DNA of 62,722 nt, taken from positions 1 to 62,722 of the forward strand of contig CAICTM010000507.1 of assembly GCA_903772945.1 (NCBI GenBank), given 5' to 3'. This stretch comes from Seminavis robusta. Lineage: Eukaryota > Bacillariophyta > Bacillariophyceae > Naviculales > Naviculaceae. Below are positions 22,529 to 32,304 of this stretch, piece after piece. Position numbers and translations under genes: made by a program. Numbering within the stretch: the first letter of the stretch is position 1; each line of letters opens with the position of its first letter. Below the pieces are notes generated by a model. It was not told the DNA's origin. It saw only the letters and a list, made by a program, of their open reading frames with translations, and made no database searches.

Positions 22529-23546
22529 ATGATTGCTGAATGTGAAGTCGACATGATGCAGAAATGCGCTTCTCAGCGGAAGAGACAATACATGTACATA
22601 TGCAGTGTAAGATTTCGTAAACCTTGACTTGTTACCACCCATAGCCAAAGCACTTCCACGCTTTTACATGCACGGTACATGTACCGGTAGGGAGCTGGGA
22701 GATGGCACCCAAAGGACGGTAAAGAACGCAAGAAAAGGAGAATGGTAGGCACCAGAGGACAAAAGCTAGGACCAAAAGATCAAGAGCACAACGTTCATCA
22801 AAATGCTGAGTGCTCATCATAGAAGCAGGGACTCGAGAACCATGGAGGCACATCATAGCTGCACGAGCAAGGACAATGCTCAGTCAGGGGGGGAATGTAG
22901 GTGGGAACCACAGAGAAGGGCTTGGGCCACTTCTTAGCCAAAAGCTGGGTGTGGCCTCTGATCTACTTATGTTGTACTAGCTAGCTAGCTAGTACTGGTA
23001 GTAGCGTTGAAATGTAGTTGTCGCCGCGGTTCGGAGTAACCTTTAACCCTAACGTGCCCGCACGGCACTTCGAAGCCCCACGGTCTCGCATCGTGGCCAA
23101 CCATTCACTATTTTCGCTTCAGTGGGATCAAGACGATGACAACATCGATGGACCCACAGGATTGGCAGAGTGTAGCTCTAATGATGAACTATTGTGCTCC
23201 CCAAGAGCTGTCAACTAACTGAAGAATCGTCTCAACTCCACATGTCAGACAAGTGAGTGTCTTTGTTGTTGTTGGCTGTTGCTACCCCCACCAAAAGAGG
23301 AGCCAAGTGATTAATATCGTTTAGATGACGAGTCGGAGGGAATCTTCCCCACGTTTTGTGGGAGAAGCCCCGGTGTCGATCCAGAACGAGGCATTTGTCT
23401 GATGGCCTGCTACTGTATCTTATGGTGACTGACTGACTTGTGTGCGGATGTTTCTCTTTACCAATCTCACCGTGATGCCCCTTTTTGCCTCCATCATTCG
23501 TAGAGCCCACCCATTCCATCAGCAGCAATAATCGAAGAAGACCAGC
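22529..23546. other. Intergenic region
   Basis: About 1 kb without a supportable gene. A CTAG tract is at 22977-22992 and an ACATGTACCGGTA sequence near 22677. The 5' part of the ASH2-like locus may begin in the last 300 bases. Confidence 0.45.
22977..22992. repeat. (CTAG)4 microsatellite
   Basis: Four perfect CTAG units in intergenic DNA. Confidence 0.8.
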
Positions 23547-25170
23547 ATGCCAACTCTTGTGGATACTCCCGATGTTCTGGATGCGGCCAAAGACATCCCC
23601 ATCAGTGCTAGCAAATCCAAGGCTGGCAAACAACGGACCAATGCTCCCACAGGACCAAGCGATGCCTCTTCCTTCTCGTCTCAAGCCATTGCTGCTGCCA
23701 ATTTGGCTGCGGCTGTGCAAATGGCCGCCTCATTGCAATTGAAAATTGAATGGTCTTTTGTCACTCTTGACGCAGTCTTCAGCGCCTGGTGTCACAGCTG
23801 CAGCAGCCAATCCGACAATATTGCAGGCATCGTCCCTATCGGCATCTCTCTCCTCGTCGGCATGGCAAATTCCCACACCCGAACAAACCCGACATCGGCG
23901 TTAAAAGCTACCCAAGATAGTCCTCCCTTTGTTCATGTGAGCAAGACAGATTCGGCACCACAACTGAAAAGTATTGACCAAGATCGATTGACCCTCAAGG
24001 GTGGAATGTGAGGTTATCGCATGTCGTGAGCCACTCATGGAGTCTCACAGGGATGTTACTACTTTGAAATGCTCGTATTGGATCCACCGACCATTCACGA
24101 ACTTGTTGCCAGTTTGCCACTCAATGCTCGGTTGGGATCATCCTTGCAACGACACATTCAACAGGCGTTGGAGGACGAAAAACAACATCCAGCGGATGAT
24201 GATGGCAACAATAAAGGTCGAAAATGCAAAGCTGAAGAAACCACGGCACCAGAGTCTGCCAAAAAATTGAAAAGTAGCACCCCTCTCAAACTACAAGTTG
24301 GAGGTCATTTGCGGATTGGTTGGAGTATCGCATGGGATATTTGCAAGCACCTGTCGGATGCGACAAGTGGTCTTATGGATTGCGCAATTCGCTGGATGCA
24401 AAATTCATCAATCTCAAAGGGAAGACAATTGGGGTGGAGAAAGCTGGGGAGCCGGAGACGTCGTGGGATGTGCCATTTTTCTCGATGGGACTACAGCAGC
24501 CAATCCTGACAGCAACAACAACAATCACATTCAATTTTTTCAAAAATGGCGAACCCATGGGACACTTTTTCATTCCAAGGGGAACAAGAAGGCGGGGCGG
24601 CGTTTGAAAACATTCAATCCAGTACATACTATCCCGCCATTTCCTCCTATCTCGGTGGATCGGTCCAAGTCAATTTTGGACTCCATTTCATTCATCCACC
24701 CCGCAATTGCCACATGGCATGTCGGGCAAATTGCAACCTGTCTCCTCGGTTGAAGTGGCACCCCTCTCTCGTGACGAATTGTTGGCGCGCCTCAAGAAAA
24801 AGAACATCTTTTCCAAAGTGGGCAAGGAATCCCCGGATGCCAAAATGCAGGCATTCATCAAAGAAGCTGTCTTGGCCGAATCGCAAGTCTTGCAGGAATC
24901 CTACAAACAACATCGGCGCAAGCATTTGGAGTTTGTCATGGCTGCCAGGCAAGCACGGAATTTGAATATTGCGGATTTGCAACAAGAGTTGGAACAGTTG
25001 GACGGGGGCGAAACTGATGAGACCAAGAAAATAGTAACAAAGGAGAAGAGACTGCTGCAATGGCAGAGGGCGACAAGAAAACAGAAGAAAAGGAGAATGA
25101 TGCACCTGCAGCCCCTGCCGATGTCACCAAAGAGGAAGCTTCTGCAGCTGAGGGATTAGGCGACCAATAG
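23547..25170 (+). pseudogene. ASH2-like SPRY-domain protein, multiply disrupted
   Basis: The intact family is a core subunit of COMPASS/SET1 histone H3K4 methyltransferase complexes. Pieces of its SPRY domain appear in order but in different frames: APQLK and DRLTLKGG (to about 24008), GYRMS-stop-ATHGVSQG (TGA at 24027), FEMLVLDPP then HLRIGW (24060-24318), LQAPVGCDKWSYGLR (24341 on), GAGDVVGCAIFLDG (about 24450), FFKNGEPMGHFF (about 24540), STYYPAISSYLGGSVQVNFG (about 24620), and a helical Lys/Glu-rich tail from 24725 whose natural end is the TAG at 25168, again in another frame. At least six frame changes and one in-frame stop are needed, and no GT-AG introns explain them. The first 150 residues are an Ala/Ser-rich disordered segment from ATG 23547. 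A relict pseudogene is most likely; an unpolished assembly patch is the alternative. Confidence 0.8.
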
Positions 25171-25273
25171 CTAGGTCTGCCGTGGAGGGCTCGGGCGACC
25201 AAAAGGGAATAACTAGTATTGCTGAAGGTGGAATTTTCATCCTGTTTTTCTACTGTCTACAATAAATTGCTAC

Positions 25274-26896
25274 CTACATGGAAGCAATCGTTAAGTCCCC
25301 TTCTTGTGAAATGGGAAATGGATCTGGTGCAGTGATTTGTAGCTGTGGGTCGTGATGATTGTTATCGTTCTTGACATTGACCGCATCCTTCCCGTTTTTC
25401 TTGGGCAGTGGCAATCCCAACGTGTAGGCATGCAAGCACATGCGAGAGGACAAGTTGGGTGGATTCTTTTCTTTGGGACCCTCATAGGTTTGATCTCCGA
25501 CAATGGGATGTCCGGCAAAAGCCGTATGGATGCGCAACTGATGTCGTCGCCCCGTTCGTGGTTCTAATCGTACTTTGGTCACCGGATGACCACGGAGGTG
25601 TGTCGTGTGCACAATGTGGCATTTGGTCAATGCGACTTTGAAATTGAGTTTGGGGGTGTCAGTTGTAGTAGTCTCCAGCCATTCGTGTGCGACTGGTATC
25701 CGCATGGCAAATTCGTGGTCCACTTGGGCCACAGCCAGATAAATGTAAAAAGAGTTGTCCTCTTCTTGCACTCGGAATAATGGTGGTAGATGGTTCTGGT
25801 TGATGTCGTCATCTTGGGGCCGGTGAAGAACCTCTCTCAAAAAGTTGTTGTAACAGTCTGTGGCACGTGTCAGTCCTTGCAGCAATGTGGGTTGTTTCTT
25901 GATTTCTCGAAAGGAGAGTTGTGCCAGTTGTGCTTGATGTTCAGTGGACAATTGCAAGGCGGCATCGACTTGGTCCCATTGTTCAGGTGTGAGCTTTTCA
26001 TTACGTTTTCGTTTCTTGTTTGTATGTTGTTGCTGTTGCCGCCGACGAGCATATCTTCCCTTGTAGATTTGCAAAAAGGCATTGCTTGGTTGATATCCTT
26101 GAAAGGTATCTTTGCGTGTCTTTTTTTGTCGCTTTCGATATGTAGTTTCTTGTTGTTGTAAAAAAGTGTTGACTTTGTCTTGTGGAATGATGGGTAGATT
26201 ATTGTCGGCAAGCGTACTGGTAGTCAAGTGTCCATGAAGAATGGCCAAATAGGTCTTTTGGACTTGGCGGTGCTCAAATCTGGAGGATGCCCAGGTAGCC
26301 GCGGGAGCCGATCGCGCCATCAGGAGAACTCCTGAAGTGGCATAATCCAATTGATGACAGGGTCGTAGTTCATTGTCGCCAATCTGGGAATGATTGTGAA
26401 ACGATTGTAGTTGGTCCAACAACGTTTCCTCCTTCAGTCCCTGCAAGGAAGGAGGAGGATACCAAAAGGTCAGTAGCTTAAAGACCGATGAAGGATACTC
26501 TCCATCCATCCGCAAATCCGCAGGTTTGTTCAGCAAAATGTAGTCGGGAGATTCCAACAGAATTTGCGTTTCTCGCTGGATCAAAGTCAATAGATGGGAT
26601 AGACTGCAGTGTTGAGGATCGCCCCAGCAGGGATTGTCCAACACAGAATCACCACTCAACGTACTAGAAGTGGAACCACGAGCTTTGATCGAACTCATAC
26701 TGGCAATCCTTGTGTGGCTCGTAGTCTGGGTGCCGGAATCACGCTTCCAAAAGAGTTCCGTGTTGCTTGCCGTGTTCGCGGTAGCACTGCCAAAACAACG
26801 CCAATAGAAACCAGCTTGGTACCCTAGCTGCAGTCCTTCAAGAGCCGTCCGAAATTTGAACACTACTGGTAGTGCTACTGATAGCGGTCGGTTCAT
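25274..26896 (-). CDS. RluA-type pseudouridine synthase
   Basis: Converts uridine to pseudouridine in RNA. A single exon of 540 residues. The catalytic motif is HQLDYATSG at about residues 181-189, with the nucleophilic Asp in the LD pair (family HRLDxxTSG). An upstream block (YILLNKPADLRMDG) and a downstream block (VRLEPRTGRRHQLRIH, then HPIVGDQTYEG) complete the family signature. A long Lys/Gln-rich insert separates the halves. The first 60 residues are rich in Arg, Ser and Thr and could be an organelle presequence. The set resembles RPUSD1/RluA-like proteins of eukaryotes; the RNA target cannot be predicted. ATG 26896 is the first Met in frame; the ATG of MSSIKARG (about residue 67) is an alternative. 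Confidence 0.92.
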   Translation of the reverse strand: MNRPLSVALPVVFKFRTALEGLQLGYQAGFYWRCFGSATANTASNTELFWKRDSGTQTTSHTRIASMSSIKARGSTSSTLSGDSVLDNPCWGDPQHCSLSHLLTLIQRETQILLESPDYILLNKPADLRMDGEYPSSVFKLLTFWYPPPSLQGLKEETLLDQLQSFHNHSQIGDNELRPCHQLDYATSGVLLMARSAPAATWASSRFEHRQVQKTYLAILHGHLTTSTLADNNLPIIPQDKVNTFLQQQETTYRKRQKKTRKDTFQGYQPSNAFLQIYKGRYARRRQQQQHTNKKRKRNEKLTPEQWDQVDAALQLSTEHQAQLAQLSFREIKKQPTLLQGLTRATDCYNNFLREVLHRPQDDDINQNHLPPLFRVQEEDNSFYIYLAVAQVDHEFAMRIPVAHEWLETTTTDTPKLNFKVALTKCHIVHTTHLRGHPVTKVRLEPRTGRRHQLRIHTAFAGHPIVGDQTYEGPKEKNPPNLSSRMCLHAYTLGLPLPKKNGKDAVNVKNDNNHHDPQLQITAPDPFPISQEGDLTIASM

Positions 26897-27652
26897 TCAC
26901 AAGCCTACCAACTAACTATATGACACTTTAGCCAACCAGACTTGACTTGCACAGCAAACAATTGTGGCGTGTGCGGCCGTGTCTGGATAACGTAAGGAGG
27001 GTGGTTGGTTGGTGGTAGGATTGGTGGTTGTTGTTGCTGACAGCTTTGCTGATTGAATCATTCGATTCGATTCAATTCGATTCGATTCTGCTTAGGACCG
27101 TGCGTACCCTGTACCTTTTTATTAAGAATCTTTCTCCCTTCATCTCTGGTCAACAAAAAAAAACTATAAAAATGAATGATTGAACGATTCTATCCAAGGG
27201 TGAGATGCATTTGTGAGAGATGGGGTGTGTCCTCATGATTCCTGTTTATTGTTTGATGTCATCAATGCCCGAGTGATTGCTTTTCCGTGGTGCAAAATGG
27301 AGTAGTTTGGCTGCCACTCAAGAGCTCGACTGACAGCTTTTGGATTCATAGACCAACTGTGGCAACTCGTTTTAATTGATAGAGATATAAATGAATGAAT
27401 GCAGGAGCAATGAATTGTTGTTTCTGGTTTTGATGGCTGATGGTTCATATTTTGTTTTGCTGTTCCGTAGTTCTGTAGTTCGGGCGTATATCAAATGAAA
27501 CGAATCATGAGATGCATTTGATTGCATGGATGCGTAGATTGCCCTTCACTCCGGCACTTTTTTTAAATTGATGTCATCATTGCCTGAATGGCGCCAAATG
27601 GATTATACTTGACTCAGAAGGCTGCCCCTCCTCCAGCATCCCATGTAAACCT
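26897..27652. other. Intergenic region between pseudouridine synthase and P450
   Basis: The 5' flank of one minus-strand gene and the 3' flank of the next. It contains a GATTC-type pentanucleotide tract at 27061-27089 and no convincing gene. Confidence 0.5.
27061..27089. repeat. (GATTC)n microsatellite
   Basis: Imperfect GATTC repeats, the reverse complement of the unit at 15528-15550. Confidence 0.75.
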
Positions 27653-29200
27653 TCAGCTGTGTAAATCCTTGACTCTCCTTCGAATCTCCACCTTGACTTC
27701 TCTGTCTGGATGACAGACTCCCACTCCAATGTTGCTGCGATCAATTCCTGGAATGGTTTCTCCCTCGGCCAGTCGCATGTCAAAATTCAACATGAGCATT
27801 GCCAGATACAACCGAGCTTCGTATGCGATGAATTTGCGTCCGGCACAATAGTGCTCTCCACCACCAAATGCCACCACAGGCCAGTAGTTCACCGTGGCTC
27901 CGCTTGCAAAGGTAAATACAGGCTTGTTGTTGGCGCCGACAAAGCGATCGTATTGGAACTGCATGGGATTTGGGAATACCGCGGGATCGTGGTGCAGGAC
28001 GGCCCAAAATGGCATGAGCTGGGTGCCCTTTTCAAGGAGATAGTTTTGTTGGCTAGTCTCCATGACAAAATCCTCCGTGACGCGTCGTGCCGTAAAATTG
28101 CCTTGATACAACCGTAACGTTTCCCAAAAGGCAGATTCGAGCAATGTCATTTGGTCCAGGTCGGCCATTGTGAATGTAATGTCGTCCTTGTCCTGTTGCC
28201 GCTTCGCAAGAATCGATTCCACTTGTGCCCGACAGGCTTCCCAGGCTGCTGGATTGTGAAGGAGGTGTAAGAGGCACCAAAACAAAGCGGGGGCAGAATT
28301 CCCCACGGCTCCAAAAATAAGTGCCAACGTGGTCTTGCTCAAGGCTGCTGGAGACAAGTTTTTGATGGTTTCCTGCCGTGTCTTGACAATGGGGGAAGCT
28401 TGTTCCAAGAACTCCTGGGATTGCAACGTCTCCAATAAGTAGGCCCGTGCTTGACGTGCTTTACGGGTCAGGAAAGAGGGTGCCTTGTTGAAGAGCGGAA
28501 TGACGCCCTTGTCAAATTGGCGAAAAGCTTCACAATAAGAATCATCTTGAATCAAGCAATCACTGATGATGGGTCCCACCGTAGCTTTGAACACCGATTG
28601 GACCACCATGGAGAACATGGCATCATGAGAGACCCAAGTAGTAGTAGTGTCGGATATCGATGTGGCTACTACTAGTTGTGGTAGATTGTTCCGGAAGAAA
28701 CCTTGCACCCGCTGTAGGGCAATCTCCAATTGTTCCGGTTTCATGAGGTAATGATGCATCTGTCTCATGGTCATTTTTAGGAAGGTGCGATCTCCAAACA
28801 TGCTTTCCTCTTCGTGCGGTTCGACCCCCACCACACGGATCATGAAAGTCTTGGAAAGAGACCACGAATCCAAGTACTTGGAGTACTTGGATTTGAACAC
28901 CATGGTCAAGAGTTCCGGGTCTGCAATAAAGACGTACTTTTCACCCAATACCGTGGCTGTGAATATGGGACTCTGCAACCGTTTTCCATGGGAACGGATG
29001 AACGAAACGACGCCGTTTCCCATTTCCAAGGCAGAGCCCACGTAGGGAATCCAAGACCACACGTGGGGAGGAAGGATCGTGTTCGAGGGCAACTTCTTCT
29101 TGGCACGAAACTGGGTCACAAAGTAGATTGCGATTGTTGCCAGCGCTATCGCAGCGAGTGTCCACCACATACCTTCGGATTCCTTCATCGTTGTATGCAT
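27653..29200 (-). CDS. Cytochrome P450, CYP7/CYP8-like I helix
   Basis: A haem-thiolate enzyme anchored to the ER by the N-terminal helix (about residues 11-29). Single exon, 515 residues, a normal length. The haem-binding loop reads AFGGGEHYCAGRKF, with the Cys ligand at about 452. The K-helix ExxR is ETLRLYQ, and the PERF-like region is QFQYDRFVG. The I helix reads IFGAVGNSAPALFW and lacks the usual acid-Thr pair of oxygen activation; CYP7 and CYP8 enzymes (bile acid, prostacyclin) have a comparable Asn-x-x-P-A pattern. So this may be a sterol- or lipid-oxidising or isomerising P450 (inference). A repeat array lies 150 bp upstream of the ATG. ATG 29200 is the first Met. Confidence 0.92.
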   Translation of the reverse strand: MHTTMKESEGMWWTLAAIALATIAIYFVTQFRAKKKLPSNTILPPHVWSWIPYVGSALEMGNGVVSFIRSHGKRLQSPIFTATVLGEKYVFIADPELLTMVFKSKYSKYLDSWSLSKTFMIRVVGVEPHEEESMFGDRTFLKMTMRQMHHYLMKPEQLEIALQRVQGFFRNNLPQLVVATSISDTTTTWVSHDAMFSMVVQSVFKATVGPIISDCLIQDDSYCEAFRQFDKGVIPLFNKAPSFLTRKARQARAYLLETLQSQEFLEQASPIVKTRQETIKNLSPAALSKTTLALIFGAVGNSAPALFWCLLHLLHNPAAWEACRAQVESILAKRQQDKDDITFTMADLDQMTLLESAFWETLRLYQGNFTARRVTEDFVMETSQQNYLLEKGTQLMPFWAVLHHDPAVFPNPMQFQYDRFVGANNKPVFTFASGATVNYWPVVAFGGGEHYCAGRKFIAYEARLYLAMLMLNFDMRLAEGETIPGIDRSNIGVGVCHPDREVKVEIRRRVKDLHS

Positions 29201-29351
29201 TGCCGTCGCAACAAGTTGGACTGCTATTTATCAGGAGGCACTGTACTAGACCATTAGAGCAAGTTTGAAAAACTTGAGAAGAGGACACAAAAGATCCAAA
29301 TCCTGCCAGACTCGACTCCAGAAGCGCTGGTTGAGAGAGCTGTTACAAGGA

Positions 29352-29928
29352 GTCTTAAGAATCAGATTATTCTTAAGAATCAGGAAAAAATCTTGGGAAA
29401 ATTATGATTCTTAAGAATCAAATACTGGGTAGACAAGGATTCTTAAGAATCAGACTATTCTTAAGAATCAGAATTTTCCAGATTCTTGGAAATTGATGAT
29501 TCTTAAGAATCAGCAAATGATTCTTAAGAATCAGTTTTTTCAAAATCAGATTCTTAAGAAAAAGCTAGATAATTCTTAAGAATCAGCAATGAAAAATGCT
29601 GATTCTTAAGAATCATTGAATGGAATTTGCTGATTCTTAAGAATCCTCTCCAAATTATGATGATTCTTAAGAATCCTCAATGCAAATATGCTGAATCTTG
29701 GGAATACTTGTAAAAATCAAGAAAGACTCCATTGCAATGGTTTTGGTATGCACTAATGCATCATTACAAGACTTGTCTTATCAGCAAACATTGTTGTTGG
29801 TTAGCAGATAGTATCAGGGGATAGCATTGCTAGCTATGAAGCCCATATTGCTAGTATATTAGGTTGCATACTGGGTGCCTGATGATTCTTAAGAATCAGC
29901 AAAAAGAACAAAATGATTCTTAAGAATC
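29352..29928. repeat. Array of GATTCTTAAGAATC palindromes
   Basis: Twelve perfect ATTCTTAAGAAT cores plus three degraded ones, in two groups (29352-29705 and 29884-29928), separated by AT-rich spacers. Core centres are at about 29356, 29374, 29412, 29444, 29462, 29504, 29525, 29555, 29577, 29607, 29638, 29668, 29699, 29890 and 29921. Nine of the fourteen intervals are 30-32, 42 or 21-22 bases. It lies upstream of the P450 start codon. Confidence 0.9.
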
Positions 29929-30427
29929 CAAATTCTCCAGATTCCTCACACCAGAGCGTACCGGTAGATTAAACCCTCGTTATTAAGATGCTTCCATGTA
30001 CAGGATTCCAAGCTGGCTTGCCAACAAGCTAAAGCATACCCGTATGCATAGTTGGTGCTTGAGTTTCTCTGGGTTTTTGAATATTCAAGAGTGCATGGTC
30101 ACTGTCATATGCACTGATCCAAGAGAGAAGAGGACTCGACGCGCGAGGAATGCAGTGACGACGACAAAACACAAAAAGCTCTCAAGATCTATAGTATTTT
30201 TTATGAAAGAACGTCGCGACGACCGACGCTTGACTCGATTTCGTTCTGCTTTCTAGCTCGCAGTATGGCAGTTCTCACATATCTATCATCATCAAAACCG
30301 AGGACTGCTTCGTACCGTTATGAAGCCACCATCCTTCCATCCACCCTTCCTTCCTAGCCGAATTTCTCCTGCTTCTCCCTCCGCGCCTCTCACCAACTCT
30401 CCTTCCATTCATTCATTCACCCATTCA
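29929..30427. other. Intergenic region downstream of the Kir gene
   Basis: No supportable gene. The last 60 bases contain CATTCATTCA-like short repeats just beyond the stop codon of the channel gene. Confidence 0.45.
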
Positions 30428-31870
30428 TTAATACGTCCTCGCTGTCGAAAATGATATTTTATCTTCCGCATATGTCCCAGCCTTGGCCGGATACCAGACG
30501 GGATACGGCTCGGTTTCGGAGAGTCGTTCAAAATTGCGAACAATGACTTGTGGATTGTCCTTTATTTGTTTGGGCGCATATCTGGTATCTCGATGCTCAT
30601 CACTATTGATATAATCGCTGTCCTTGCTGTTATGATGATGATGATCGACCAAATTGACAAAGGCATGTCCAATCATGATATCATCGACGGCATATTCCGT
30701 CTGCACATTGACGGAGGATTTGGTCAAATCTTGCACGGCATCGACGGAGAGTGTAAAGACGTAAATTTTGTTGGCGGGATGTTCTTCAAAATTCAATCCA
30801 AACAAGGGACTGGATTCATCGAGTACATGTCGTAGCGTCCAAGATCCTTCTTTCATTCCGTGTTGTCGATTGGATAACAAATGCAAATCTTCGGTTTGCC
30901 GAAAGAACTTGCGATCCCCCTTGTGATCCGAATATGGAATTTGATAAGAGTATGTGAGCCGTACGTTAATGTCCGTCATGGGATTGAGTCCGTGTCCATC
31001 GGGTGCTCCCAGCCGTATGGAGAGACAGGGTACACCATTGACATTGCAAATGGTCATGACTTCGGAGAATTGGATATTGACGACGGGTGTGACAAATTTG
31101 GTGAATAGTAGTCCGGCAAAGAGTGTGTTCATGAGTGTGGCAATGTAACTGAGAATGACGACCAAAAAGTTGGCCCAATGTCCATCCGGTGAGAAACTGC
31201 CGTATCCAATGGTCGTCGAAGATTGCACGGCAAAATTAAAGACATCGGCAAATGTGAATTCTTCGTCTCCACAGCATTTGGCATCTTGAATGTAAAAGAG
31301 TCCGCCGAACACGACATTCATGGCAATAAAGGACGCAAAGTAGATGAAGGACAGACTGGTGACATTGAATTTCATGAGCCACAATCGAACTCTTGTCTCG
31401 AAAGACGATCGATGTCCATTAATCACCACATGCGATCGTTGCAACCGTTCCGATCTTGGTGCCGCCGGTTTTTTCGTGACATTTTCCTTTAGTTCAAAAA
31501 TCACTTTGCGACCATCCACCACACCCGTTCGCAACGGCGCATTGAGGGCGGCCCACACGGACGACGGAGCGTGCAGATTACCCGCAATGTTTTGGCTGAA
31601 TGCTACCCCACCCCCTCCCACGCGATCCGTCAAATCCTTCTTGTCGTCTTTTTGTTTCCCCTTGAAAATATCGTACGCCGTCTGATCGGCGCCGTGCTCG
31701 GATTCGTCGCCCGAGTCCGAATCACTCGAGTAGTACTTGGATGCAAAGTACTTGGCGTTCGTGTCAATTTGACGCAGCGAACGGAGGCTCCATTCCATAC
31801 CCTGCTTGCCCATACTGCGTCGATTGTCCACTTGGTCGCTGGACCCTTTCTTTACAATAGGACGGACCAT
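30428..31870 (-). CDS. Inward-rectifier (Kir/IRK) potassium channel
   Basis: A two-helix potassium channel subunit that should assemble as a tetramer in a cell or organelle membrane. Single exon, 480 residues. An N-terminal Ser/Asp-rich cytosolic part (1-165) precedes the slide helix, TM1 (SLSFIYFASFIAMNVVFGG), a pore helix with selectivity filter TTIGYGSF, and TM2 (LVVILSYIATLMNTLFAGLL). The remaining 220 residues form the Ig-like cytoplasmic domain (IQFSEVMTICNVNG, then LSIRLG, matching Kir FSxxAVxxxxxG...LxxRxG). No Kir-type PIP2 cluster can be judged by eye. A second repeat array lies about 430 bp upstream. ATG 31870 is chosen because it is the first. Confidence 0.93.
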   Translation of the reverse strand: MVRPIVKKGSSDQVDNRRSMGKQGMEWSLRSLRQIDTNAKYFASKYYSSDSDSGDESEHGADQTAYDIFKGKQKDDKKDLTDRVGGGGVAFSQNIAGNLHAPSSVWAALNAPLRTGVVDGRKVIFELKENVTKKPAAPRSERLQRSHVVINGHRSSFETRVRLWLMKFNVTSLSFIYFASFIAMNVVFGGLFYIQDAKCCGDEEFTFADVFNFAVQSSTTIGYGSFSPDGHWANFLVVILSYIATLMNTLFAGLLFTKFVTPVVNIQFSEVMTICNVNGVPCLSIRLGAPDGHGLNPMTDINVRLTYSYQIPYSDHKGDRKFFRQTEDLHLLSNRQHGMKEGSWTLRHVLDESSPLFGLNFEEHPANKIYVFTLSVDAVQDLTKSSVNVQTEYAVDDIMIGHAFVNLVDHHHHNSKDSDYINSDEHRDTRYAPKQIKDNPQVIVRNFERLSETEPYPVWYPAKAGTYAEDKISFSTARTY

Positions 31871-32304
31871 CGCATTATCTTGCTATTATCTTGCTATTAT
31901 CTGGAGTAATAGATAGCTGTAATAGTGATAGCAAGGCAGGTTGTTGCTGTTGGTTTGCGCTTCCGGATGGCAAAAATGCAAGAGTGGTGGACCAATACTC
32001 CGAGCACGGGTAACATAAAAACTGAGGAGGTTCCAGCAAAAACTAACGGCAAGCGTAAAAAGTGAGAGGCAAACAACGCACCAGAGTTCGACGAAATTCG
32101 TTCATGGCTGACGTACTGGTCAGTACTACTGTACGCAGAAGACGGAAGAAGATGGAAGAAAGGGAACACGACAACACGACGAATGAAGGTGCTCATCGCA
32201 ACGGAACCACTGCTCGGCGTTTCACTGTGGTACGACTGTACTGTACACTGTGAAGGGCTTTCTGCAACTTTCTGGAACGAACAGGATGCTTTGATCTTGT
32301 GAAA
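31871..32304. other. 5' flank of the Kir channel
   Basis: No gene. Begins with three near-identical TTGCTATTATC copies at about 31878-31905, immediately upstream of the ATG. Confidence 0.45.

Noticed and set aside
29352..29928. Heat-shock elements (TTC and GAA triplets)
   Set aside because: TTC and GAA are four bases apart in every copy; heat-shock elements need two.
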